Positions 18,027 through 26,861 of a DNA stretch of 64,000 nt are shown here, one piece after another. Within the stretch, counting starts at the first letter, position 1. Every line of letters starts with the position of its first letter. The DNA is taken from assembly GCF_000317515.1 (NCBI RefSeq), contig NC_019738.1:5048001-5112000 (forward strand), in the 5' to 3' direction. A program made the translations under genes and the position numbers. The stretch comes from Allocoleopsis franciscana PCC 7113. GTDB lineage: Bacteria > Cyanobacteriota > Cyanobacteriia > Cyanobacteriales > Coleofasciculaceae. Under the pieces are notes generated by a model, which was not told where the DNA came from, did no database searches, and saw nothing but the letters and a program-made list of their open reading frames with translations.

Positions 18027-18338
18027 TTAGTCTTTGTATATTTTTGTTTTAGGGGCAGATACTTGATTTAGCACACTGGCTCTATCACGAGATAGATTAG
18101 AAAAGCCCAAGTTGGCTATATATTATTTTTTCCTCAAAAGTTGAGTGCTAACCAGCCAAGCACCAACCAAAATCCTTTTAGTCAGCCACTCAATTTCAGG
18201 AAGCACAAATTTTGATTTACTTTTTCTGTAGATAGCGCTACAAAATTTCTCTAGGGCTGTTAGATCAAAGCCTACTCAATCAGATGAACACAGTAGTAGG
18301 TACATTACTTTTGGACGAGTCAATCAAAAAGCACAACG

Positions 18339-20306
18339 ATGGCTAATCAACAATTGATTTCACAGAAAGAAACGGAACGTCTTAATGCCTTGCGCCGTTA
18401 TGAAATTCTGGATACACCTCCTGATGGTGCTTTTGACCGCATAACTTCAATTGCAGCTAGACTGTTTAAAGTGCCCATTGCAATTGTCAGTTTGGTGGAT
18501 AGCGATCGCATTTGGTTTAAGTCTCATCATGGACTCGATGTTGAGCAAATTGAACGAACACCAGGATTGTGTGCATCAGCAATTCTTTCTGATGAAATCT
18601 ATGCGATTACGGATGCGAGCAAAGATTTGCGTTCCTTAACAAATCCGCTTGTGGTGGGCGAGATGGGTTTACGTTTTTATGCCGCCGCTCCGTTACGAAC
18701 TCATGATGGTCATAACTTAGGAACTTTGTGCGTAATTGACCAAAAATCACGCTCCATTTCCTCTGAAGAAATGTCAATCTTAACGGACTTAGCCGCCGTG
18801 ATTATGGATGAAATTGAGTTGCGACTGGGTGCAAAGAAAGTGGATCAGTTAAATATTGAATTAGCCAAAGCCAAAGAAGCTGCCGAAGTGGCAAACGTTG
18901 CCAAGAGTACGTTTATCGCCAACATGAGCCACGAATTGCGTTCGCCCCTCAATGTAATTCTTGGGTTTACTCAATTGATGACGAAGAGTTCAACACTAGC
19001 TCCAGAACAACGAGAAAATCTTAGTATTATTGCTCGTAGTGGTGAACATTTACTAACCCTAATCAACCAAGTCTTAGATTTATCCAAAATTGAAGCTGGA
19101 CGTACTACCCTCAACGAAACAAACTTCGATCTCCATCGCCTACTGGATGATTTGGAAGATATGTTTCAACTCAAGGCTGATGAGCGGCATTTGCAGTTAG
19201 TGTTTGAACGAAATTCTGACATTCCTCAATATGTGAGAACCGATGAAGTCAAATTACGGCAAATTTTGATTAACCTGCTGAACAATGCAATTAAGTTTAC
19301 CCAAGAAGGGGGAGTTTGCTTAAGGGTTAAACGGCAAACATCCAACGACGAAACAGAAGAGAATATTTCTCAATTCAAATTAAATTTCGAGATTGAAGAT
19401 ACGGGTTATGGTATTTGTCAAGATGATTTAGAAGCTATTTTTGAAGCCTTTGTCCAAAGCCAAACGGGTAAACAAGCCCAAGAAGGGACAGGGTTAGGCT
19501 TACCCATAGCCCGTAAATTTGTCCAATTAATGGACGGTGAAATCACTGTTAGTAGTGAAGTGGGACATGGGACAATTTTCAATTTTGATATTTCCATCAG
19601 CCCTGCTGATACTGCCAACCCCGAACCTAAATTGGCAACGCGCCAAGTCATTGCCCTAGAACCCAATCAACCCCGATATCGGATTTTGATTGTCGATGAC
19701 AAATGGAGTAATCGGCACCTATTAATGAAATTGCTTTCTCCTTTGGGTTTTGAACTGAAGGAAGCAAGCAACGGGAAAGAAGCGATTGAGGTATGGGACA
19801 CCTGGGAACCGCATTTAATCTGGATGGATATGCGGATGCCGATTCTTGATGGCTATGAAGCAACCAAACAAATTAAAGGGATAAGCAAAGGTCAAGCTAC
19901 CGCAATTATTGCCCTAACCGCTAGTACGTTAGAGGAAGATCGCGCTATAGTTCTTTCAGCAGGTTGCGATGGTTTTGTGCGTAAACCTTTCCGCGAAGCC
20001 GATATCTGGGACGCGATGAACAAACATATTGGGGTGCGCTATATCTACGATGAACCTGCTAACGAACTCCATTCAACCCCACTTGACTTTGACGCCCTCA
20101 CTCCAACTACTCTTAATGCTTTGCCTGCCAGTTGGATAGCCGAGTTACACCAGGCAGTCGCTGCGGCAGATTCTGAATTGGCTTTCAGTCTGATTGAACA
20201 ACTAGAAGCCAAGGATACAACTTTAGCAAAGGTTCTATCGAAGCTAGTTAGCGATTTTGAATTCGACAGAATTGAGGGTTGGATAGCTCAAATTTTAAAT
20301 CAATAA
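18339..20306 (+). CDS. GAF-containing hybrid histidine kinase with C-terminal receiver
   Basis: 655 aa, no membrane segment, so cytoplasmic. Order: GAF (about 25-160), a short coiled coil, HisKA with the H-box FIANMSHELRSPLNVIL (His198), HATPase_c (N-box INLLNNAIKFTQ, G-boxes DTGYGI and GTGLGLPIARK), then a receiver (about 448-565) with acidic VDDK, phospho-acceptor Asp497 in WMDMRMP and Lys in VRKPF. About 90 C-terminal residues look helical and may be an extra dimer or output piece. No Cys in a bilin-binding context was seen, so light sensing is not indicated. A second kinase follows 41 bp downstream. Confidence 0.9.
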   Translation: MANQQLISQKETERLNALRRYEILDTPPDGAFDRITSIAARLFKVPIAIVSLVDSDRIWFKSHHGLDVEQIERTPGLCASAILSDEIYAITDASKDLRSLTNPLVVGEMGLRFYAAAPLRTHDGHNLGTLCVIDQKSRSISSEEMSILTDLAAVIMDEIELRLGAKKVDQLNIELAKAKEAAEVANVAKSTFIANMSHELRSPLNVILGFTQLMTKSSTLAPEQRENLSIIARSGEHLLTLINQVLDLSKIEAGRTTLNETNFDLHRLLDDLEDMFQLKADERHLQLVFERNSDIPQYVRTDEVKLRQILINLLNNAIKFTQEGGVCLRVKRQTSNDETEENISQFKLNFEIEDTGYGICQDDLEAIFEAFVQSQTGKQAQEGTGLGLPIARKFVQLMDGEITVSSEVGHGTIFNFDISISPADTANPEPKLATRQVIALEPNQPRYRILIVDDKWSNRHLLMKLLSPLGFELKEASNGKEAIEVWDTWEPHLIWMDMRMPILDGYEATKQIKGISKGQATAIIALTASTLEEDRAIVLSAGCDGFVRKPFREADIWDAMNKHIGVRYIYDEPANELHSTPLDFDALTPTTLNALPASWIAELHQAVAAADSELAFSLIEQLEAKDTTLAKVLSKLVSDFEFDRIEGWIAQILNQ

Positions 20307-20347
20307 CTTGTTAAATAATGAACTATTAACTGTTAGGCTATTGTTCA

Positions 20348-22705
20348 ATGAACGCCAATATTTTAATTGTCGATGACACTTTACCTAGCTTGCAGCTATT
20401 ATCTAATTTGTTAACCGGGCAAGGCTATAAAGTCCGTGGAATCCTTAAGGGTCAAAAAGCTCTTTCTACAGCCCGCTTAGCAAAGCCAGACCTAATTTTG
20501 TTGGACATAAAAATGCCTGATCTGGATGGCTATGAAGTCTGCAAACAGTTAAAAGCCGATGAACAGACATCCCATATCCCTGTAATTTTTATCAGTGCCT
20601 TGAATGAAGCGTTAGATAAGGTTAAAGCCTTTGCGCTTGGGGGTGCAGACTACATCACAAAACCGTTCCAAGTGGAAGAGGTTTTAGCGCGGATTGAAAA
20701 TCAACTAAAAATTCAGTTGCTCTCTAAACAACTCATTGAAAAAAATACACAGCTTTCACAGAAAATTGTCATGTGTCAAAAACTTCAAGTTGAGTTAAAC
20801 AACCAAAATAAACTCAGGCAATCCATCCTTAATTCCGCCCCGGTCGGAATTTGCCTGACTGATGAGAATGGATGTTTTGTGGAAGTTAATCCCGCCTATT
20901 GTAAACTTTATGGATTTACTCCAGAAGAACTCATCGGACAATCCTTTACGGTACATTTTCCCCATGCACCGGCTGAACATAAACTCGAACTCATGCAACA
21001 GTATCGAGATTTTATTCAAGATGTCCAGAATAATGATAAAGGAGAGTTCACCGTATGGAGGAAAGATGGTACGGAGTTAATGGTTGATATTAGGCGAAAC
21101 GGCTTCCAACAGAATGACGGAAAGTATTTTGTTGTGACTACCGTTATGGACATCACTGAGCGCAAACGCATGGAGGAAACACTCCGTACTACACTTCATA
21201 CTGCTTTCCTGGCAGAAGCCAAATTAGCCGCCGCTCAGAGACTTGCTCATCTCGGTAATTGGGAATTTGATGTACTCACTCAAAAGTTTATTTGGTCAGA
21301 AGAGCTATTTGATATTTTTGGTCTTGACTGGATGCAACCAGAACCAAGTTTTGTCACCTTTCTTCGATTAATTTATCCCGATGATCGTCCACTTTTGCAA
21401 AAAGCCTTTAAGCAAATGCTCGCCACTGGGACATCAGACGAAATAGACTATCGGATTGTGCGACTCGATGGTCAAATCCGGTATGTTGTGGGCAGAGGAG
21501 AGGCTATTTTTGATGAGTTTGGACAAGTCCAGAAACTCTTCGGGACAGCGATGGATATTACTCAGCGTAAACAGGTAGAAGAAGCTGTGCGACAAGCCTC
21601 AGCAAGAGAACGAGAAAAGGCGCAACAGCTAGAACTGACTCTGTCTCAATTAAAACGAACCCAAGTCCAACTCATTCAAACCGAAAAAATGTCCAGTTTG
21701 GGACAGATGGTTGCAGGAGTTGCTCATGAAATTAACAACCCTGTTAGTTTTATTTATGGCAATCTGGCTCCAGCCAATGAATATGCCCAAAATTTGATTC
21801 GACTGACTCAACTTTACCAAAAAACTTACCCCGCTCCTACTCCCGAAATTCAGGCATTCATTGAGGAAATCGACTTAGATTTTCTGGTGGAAGATTGGCA
21901 GAAACTCATGCATTCCATGCAGATAGGCACTGAGCGTATCCAAGAAATTGTTCTCTCACTACGAAGCTTCTCTAGGCTTAATGAATCTGAACTCAAACCA
22001 GTTGATATTCATGAAGGAATTGACAATACTTTAATCATTTTGCAGCACCGACTCAGAGCAGTAGGCGATCGCCCTGAAATTGAAGTTATTAAAAATTACG
22101 ATAAACTGCCAAAAGTTACCTGTTATGCCAGTCAATTGAATCAGGTATTTATGAATCTATTAAGTAATGCCATTGATGCTTTAGACTGTCAATCTAGTCC
22201 ACGTCGAATTACCATCCATACTTCACTGAAAAATCGTGGACTTGAACAGGAAACCAAGTATCGCAAAACACTCGAATTTCCTTTACAACCTGTGAATTAC
22301 AGCATCCAACGTGGTCAAAAATCAATGGTAAAAAGTAAGCCCTTAAGGGTTAGCCTGAAGCGAAGTTACCCCTTCGTATTGGCGGCTTCATCAGCCTTAG
22401 TGAAGCGAAGCAAGTTAGCACAAAAGCGGGCAGCCAATACCCTCCAGGAACTAGGGAAAGGAAAACAGCCCAATTCCCCAGTGGTAGTGATTCGCATTAC
22501 TGACAATGGTTCTGGGATGAGTGAGGAGGTACGTAATCAAATATTCGACCCATTTTACACAACAAAACCTGTGGGAAGTGGTACAGGTTTGGGATTAGCA
22601 ATCAGCTATCAGATTGTAGTTGAAAAACATCAGGGTAAACTGACTTGTTTTTCTTTGCCTGGAAAAGGAACAAAGATGATTGTAGAGATTCCGGTAAAAT
22701 CCTGA
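20348..22705 (+). CDS. Receiver-PAS-PAS histidine kinase
   Basis: 785 aa, cytoplasmic. An N-terminal receiver (1-125, Asp53 in LLDIKMPDLDG) is followed by two PAS/PAC modules (about 155-275 and 285-415), a coiled coil, HisKA with MSSLGQMVAGVAHEINNPVSF (His460) and HATPase_c ending near 780. Between the N-box (NLLSNAIDAL) and the G1 box (ITDNGSGM) lies an unusually long, basic stretch (about residues 617-715); part of its DNA is an inverted repeat. The receiver at the N-terminus suggests that the preceding hybrid kinase, probably co-transcribed, feeds phosphate to it. Confidence 0.9.
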   Translation: MNANILIVDDTLPSLQLLSNLLTGQGYKVRGILKGQKALSTARLAKPDLILLDIKMPDLDGYEVCKQLKADEQTSHIPVIFISALNEALDKVKAFALGGADYITKPFQVEEVLARIENQLKIQLLSKQLIEKNTQLSQKIVMCQKLQVELNNQNKLRQSILNSAPVGICLTDENGCFVEVNPAYCKLYGFTPEELIGQSFTVHFPHAPAEHKLELMQQYRDFIQDVQNNDKGEFTVWRKDGTELMVDIRRNGFQQNDGKYFVVTTVMDITERKRMEETLRTTLHTAFLAEAKLAAAQRLAHLGNWEFDVLTQKFIWSEELFDIFGLDWMQPEPSFVTFLRLIYPDDRPLLQKAFKQMLATGTSDEIDYRIVRLDGQIRYVVGRGEAIFDEFGQVQKLFGTAMDITQRKQVEEAVRQASAREREKAQQLELTLSQLKRTQVQLIQTEKMSSLGQMVAGVAHEINNPVSFIYGNLAPANEYAQNLIRLTQLYQKTYPAPTPEIQAFIEEIDLDFLVEDWQKLMHSMQIGTERIQEIVLSLRSFSRLNESELKPVDIHEGIDNTLIILQHRLRAVGDRPEIEVIKNYDKLPKVTCYASQLNQVFMNLLSNAIDALDCQSSPRRITIHTSLKNRGLEQETKYRKTLEFPLQPVNYSIQRGQKSMVKSKPLRVSLKRSYPFVLAASSALVKRSKLAQKRAANTLQELGKGKQPNSPVVVIRITDNGSGMSEEVRNQIFDPFYTTKPVGSGTGLGLAISYQIVVEKHQGKLTCFSLPGKGTKMIVEIPVKS
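22376..22440. repeat. Repeat-like insertion inside the ATPase domain of the second kinase
   Basis: Arms gtattggc (22376-22383) and gccaatac (22433-22440) enclose about 49 bp with two similar tgaagcgaag motifs (one more lies just outside at about 22355). It encodes part of the basic stretch between N-box and G1 box and looks like an interspersed repeat that entered the reading frame. Confidence 0.45.
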
Positions 22706-22804
22706 ATTGAGTGGTTATGCCGAGGAAATACAAGCTGTATAAAATTAAAATTTCAATTGCTAATTCATAATTTATTCCCTAAATTCATAACTATTAATTT
22801 CTCA

Positions 22805-23084
22805 GTAATCGCAAACCATTCAATGTTACTAAACCTGACGCCATAATCCCAAACCAGCGGCACCCAATGCCGCAACAATCATCAATAGGTCAACATCAAG
22901 CTGTTTGTCTTTAAATAGGGTAGTGAGTCCCTCACGCGCACTTGGATAGCCACCAATCACGTAAGCCGCTGGTAAAATAAGCAAGCCGAATCCCATCCAA
23001 TTGAGCTGAAGTGATAACCAACCCAGAAATACAAGGATTGCACAAACCGCAGCGGCTAAAGTATCGGTATGTTGTTGATATAGC
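22805..23084 (-). pseudogene. Relic of a heavy-metal P-type ATPase
   Basis: Reading leftward from about 23084, a frame gives QHTDTLAAAVCAILVF, then NWMGFGLLILPAAYVIGGY, AREGLTTLFKDKQLDVDLL and MIVAALGAAGLGLWRQ, ending at a stop at 22829-22831. This is the N-terminal membrane region of a cadmium/zinc/cobalt P1B-type ATPase. A short piece in another frame (ASGLVTLNGLRLL) resembles the last membrane helix of the same family. The whole catalytic centre (DKTG, ATP site) is missing, so an internal deletion plus truncation is inferred. There is no start codon in context. Confidence 0.7.
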
Positions 23085-23155
23085 TAATTCAGGCGAGAGA
23101 TAAATACAGAACGTTGAGCTATCGAGTGCGAGTAGATGCAGACGATTCCTTTACT

Positions 23156-24301
23156 TTAAACCTTGACTAAACAAGTGAGGTATTTCTGAACCATTTGCAG
23201 TAATTCTTGAGGCTGTGGGGGCTTAGCTAAAAACTCAGTTGCGCCAGATTGAATGGCACGAAACCGATCCAATTGAGTATTTCGAGCAGTCAGAATAATA
23301 ATGGGTGTTTTCTTAAACACGGGAGTTTCCCGCAAAAATTTACAGATGCTATAACCATCCGCATTGGGCAAGTGTAAGTCTAGCAAAATGAGATCTGGTT
23401 TGTGTTCTATGAGTTGGGAGAATCCGTGCATGGGTTCTGGAATAATTAACACTTGATATCCAGCAGGCATCAAGATTTTTTTTAAAGTGTGAGCCAACAC
23501 AGGACTATCTTCAATACAAGCGATTACAGGCTGTTTCTCGGTCGATTTGATCGCTGTAGTTTCTAATGGGGGGGGATTGGTGGCAGTCGCCTGTTTAACC
23601 GTGGGTACGGGTAAATCAGAAACTTCTTGGAATTGCAGTATGCCCTTCTCAACAAAAGGGATTAAGGAGCGAGTGACCTCAGCGACTGATTGGTGCAGTT
23701 GTAAGGCAATATCCCATAGGGTGAACTGACCGTTGAGATAGCTGTCTGAAACGGGGAGGAGTTGAGGGTCTGCCCCCTGCCGCAACGTTGGCGCGAGGGT
23801 TGGACTGAGGTGATCTAAACCCGTCGCTTGCCATTTTTGCTCCATCTGTACTGTGTTATTGAGGAGTGTTTGTATTTCTTTGCTAGACAAGGCGACAGTC
23901 TGGTAGAACACCGATGTCGTTTTTTGGCTCGGTTTCCAATCACTGTTCCAGTCTGTGCAGTTACTGAGTTCAAACAAACATTCTTGAACAATATTACGAA
24001 TCACTAATTTGGCTTGAATCAGACTCAATTGCTTTTGGCTGAATCCTTGAGTGAGGAGCTGACTTTGCCAAGATTGATTATCCAATAACTCGGAGCAATC
24101 AACACTCCAGTTCCAGTTAGGGCACTGATGTTTTAACGCTCTATGCCACCGTCTTACAGGATGGATTTTATCTATAGCATAGAGCAACTTACCCCGAACA
24201 AGATGAAGATGCCAAACAATTGTATCGTTGTGTAGGATGAGTTCTCCGTCACTCAGTTTACTGAAGTTTTTGAATTCTTGAATCAGGTTTGTTGGTATCA
24301 T
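23156..24301 (-). CDS. PatA-like response regulator (PATAN-type N-terminus, receiver C-terminus)
   Basis: 381 aa from ATG at 24301 (the longest frame uses TTG at 24310). The N-terminal 100 residues (FSKLSDGELILHNDTIVWHL and following) match the DUF4388/PATAN region of cyanobacterial PatA-type regulators. A central helical part follows, then a receiver (about 262-378) with VIACIEDSP, the acceptor Asp in LILLDLHLPNADGY and Lys in FLAKPPQ. PatA proteins act in pattern formation, motility and phototaxis; this copy lies divergent to the chemosensory operon and is a candidate output for it. That link is inference. Confidence 0.85.
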   Translation of the reverse strand: MIPTNLIQEFKNFSKLSDGELILHNDTIVWHLHLVRGKLLYAIDKIHPVRRWHRALKHQCPNWNWSVDCSELLDNQSWQSQLLTQGFSQKQLSLIQAKLVIRNIVQECLFELSNCTDWNSDWKPSQKTTSVFYQTVALSSKEIQTLLNNTVQMEQKWQATGLDHLSPTLAPTLRQGADPQLLPVSDSYLNGQFTLWDIALQLHQSVAEVTRSLIPFVEKGILQFQEVSDLPVPTVKQATATNPPPLETTAIKSTEKQPVIACIEDSPVLAHTLKKILMPAGYQVLIIPEPMHGFSQLIEHKPDLILLDLHLPNADGYSICKFLRETPVFKKTPIIILTARNTQLDRFRAIQSGATEFLAKPPQPQELLQMVQKYLTCLVKV

Positions 24302-25321
24302 TTCTAACAAAATTCCAGAATATTTTTAGGGATTGAGATGAGGATGATGCATTCCCCTCAAACTTAAAGGCGATGCAATTTACTCCTATGGAGTGGCTTT
24401 TTGTTGAATTCACACCCCATGATCAAGGCCAAATCCGTCCGTACAGCAGAAAAGATGAATTTCCGGTGAAAAAATCAATGCTTGTGAGTTTATAGAGACG
24501 GGAGATCAAAGCGTATCCGTCTTGTTGTCGTTGTTGTTAACTGGGAATCAAGCCTAAAACAGTAGATGCCTTCGAGTTGCTCAGCGTGTAGATAAAGTTA
24601 GGCAACTATCGTTGCTGTCTGTGAAGAACCTATCTCACATTCGAGTTATTTTTTAGTATCTTATGATACATTTTTGCGAACGAAAGCATCTACCTTCTCT
24701 ATATTTGTCTATATTAATGGGTTATTCCGGAGAATGTTGAATCAATTCTCAAAAGTTAATTCAATCATGCTACTTTTCTACATCGAATTATAAATAATTA
24801 ATGAATATCACCTCAATCTGTTGCGGATATTAGCGAACTGAAATACTATTAATATAAAGCGTCATACACCGTAGTACGACTTCAGAGATTGGGTAGCATA
24901 TACTCGTAGTAAGCTAGTTCTTACAATTATCTTACTTCAGCTATATTACGAGTTAGATACGCCAGGGCTATCTATTTTAAAAGCTTCAATTAGATGAATT
25001 TTCAATTCCGCCTAATTCTTCTCTAAGTCTTCAGAGAAGATAAAAATCAAGCTAGGACGGGGTGTAATTAATTGACCAAATTCTTGATGCTAAATATAGC
25101 ATTTCTATTCGATTGGTGAACAATCACCTATACGGATATTGGATTGCCGCAGGAGCAGAAGAGAGAACTCATATCTCATTTTATTATGGATTGCTATATC
25201 AAGGTAAAAACACCAGGAAACCCGTAAAATCCAGGGTGCCAATTGATCAAGCCAGTAATCAAGTATTTGCGGAGAGAGCAGATTCCGACGTTTTGCACCT
25301 AATGGAGAGGAAGACTTGTCA
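24302..25321. other. 1-kb AT-rich gap before the chemosensory operon
   Basis: No convincing gene. The region separates the divergent PatA-like gene and mcp and must hold both promoters. A weak inverted repeat actcgta/tacgagt (24902-24908/24957-24963) is present. Short frames here are low-complexity and lack ribosome binding sites. Confidence 0.4.
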
Positions 25322-26707
25322 ATGAATAAAGCTATCAATCAATTACGAATCATCAATCAACTACGGATTACAGTTTTAGTTCTGCTTGTATTCGCTCTGT
25401 TTAATTTGGTAACCATTTATCGTCAAATTGACAGTATGACGATTGACGGTAGAATTGTGAATTATGCCGGTATCGTTCGAGGAAATAGTCAAAGATTAAT
25501 CAAATTAACTCTCTTAGAACAAAATACAGATAGCGTAGTTTCTAAGTTAGATAAAATAATTCAAGGGCTTATAAAAGGAGATAAAGAACTTAATTTAGTT
25601 AAGGTTGAATCCCCAGACTTTCAGGCCAAAATGTCCCAAATCGAACAGTCTTGGACTCAACTTAAGAACACCCTAAGAGACTATAAAAATAATCCTAATA
25701 CTTCAGAAAGAGGGCGTCTTCTCAAAGCAAGTGAGGATTACTGGGATTTAACGAATGCCGCCGTATCATCAGCCGAATCTTTTGCCAAACATCATGTACA
25801 ACTTTCTAAAAACTTGGCGATTATTTTGTTCATTGCCAACCTTGTAATCCTGGTCGTCATTTGGAATATTTCTCAATATATTAAATCGAGGCTGACGAGG
25901 ACGATCAATACCCTGGCTAGTTCTTCAACTCAGATTTCTGCCACCATCGAGGAACAAGAACGCATTGCGAGTCAGCAGGCGGCTTCAGTGAATGAAACCA
26001 CAACCACGATGGATGAATTAGAAGCCTCTTGCCGACAGGCGGCAGAGCAAGCCAAAGCGGCTGTTACCGCTGCACAACAAGCACTGGGACTCGCACAGGG
26101 AGGTACCCAAGCGGTAGAGGAAACATTGGAAGGGATGTTTACTTTAGAAAGCAAAGTAGGAGCGATCGCAGAACAAATTGTGTATCTGAGCGAACAAGCC
26201 GATCAAATTGGCAGTATTTCCCAACTTGTTTCTGACTTAGCCAACAAAACAAACATGTTGGCATTTAATTCATCTGTAGAAGCGGTTCGCGCTGGAGAAC
26301 ATGGCAAAGGTTTTTCTGTAGTAGCTAATGAAATTCGTAAATTAGCTGATCAAAGTGAAAAATCGGCTGAGAAAATTAGTGACTTGGTATCAGAAATTCA
26401 GAGCGCCATTAATTCAACGGTGATGGTTACGGATGAAGGGACGAAGACAGTCGCGACGGGAGTACAAAGTGCTAGAAAAACCAATCAAGCCTTCACTGGG
26501 GTAGCAGATGCCGTCAATAAAGTGGTTTTGAACAATCAACAAATTTCACTCAATCTCAAGCAACAGGTTGATGCCATGCAACAAATTGTCGAAGCGATGG
26601 AGACAATTAACAAGGGAGCAAAAGAAACCGCGACTGGCATTAGTCAAACCAAATCAGGTACCGCACAACTGAATGAAGCGGCGTTGGTTCTTAAACGGAT
26701 TGTTTGA
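25322..26707 (+). CDS. Methyl-accepting chemotaxis protein with PilJ-type sensor
   Basis: 461 aa from ATG 25322, which has gaggaag at good spacing (the longest frame begins 6 nt earlier at TTG, too close to it). Membrane segments at about 14-33 and 157-180 flank an extracytoplasmic four-helix sensor resembling the PilJ N-terminal domain (YAGIVRGNSQRLIKLTLLEQ). The cytoplasmic signalling coiled coil has the hairpin tip NMLAFNSSVEAVRAGEHGKGFSV and VANEIRKLADQSEKSA. No HAMP domain is obvious. First gene of mcp-cheA-cheB-cheR. Confidence 0.9.
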   Translation: MNKAINQLRIINQLRITVLVLLVFALFNLVTIYRQIDSMTIDGRIVNYAGIVRGNSQRLIKLTLLEQNTDSVVSKLDKIIQGLIKGDKELNLVKVESPDFQAKMSQIEQSWTQLKNTLRDYKNNPNTSERGRLLKASEDYWDLTNAAVSSAESFAKHHVQLSKNLAIILFIANLVILVVIWNISQYIKSRLTRTINTLASSSTQISATIEEQERIASQQAASVNETTTTMDELEASCRQAAEQAKAAVTAAQQALGLAQGGTQAVEETLEGMFTLESKVGAIAEQIVYLSEQADQIGSISQLVSDLANKTNMLAFNSSVEAVRAGEHGKGFSVVANEIRKLADQSEKSAEKISDLVSEIQSAINSTVMVTDEGTKTVATGVQSARKTNQAFTGVADAVNKVVLNNQQISLNLKQQVDAMQQIVEAMETINKGAKETATGISQTKSGTAQLNEAALVLKRIV

Positions 26708-26861
26708 AACGTGAAAAGCTCACCTCTTTTTATGAGTTCCGGCTCAATGTGCCCTTAGCCAGGAAGGAAGCAAGAAGATAGAGTGGTGTAGCAGAGGGGA
26801 TGCAGTGGAAGAAAAATTATGCCGGGGAATTACAAATTAGTCTTAATCAGGACTGATCGTG

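Noticed and set aside
25113-25325. 70-codon frame upstream of mcp
   Set aside because: AT-rich low-complexity product without a ribosome binding site; it overlaps the mcp start and looks like promoter DNA.
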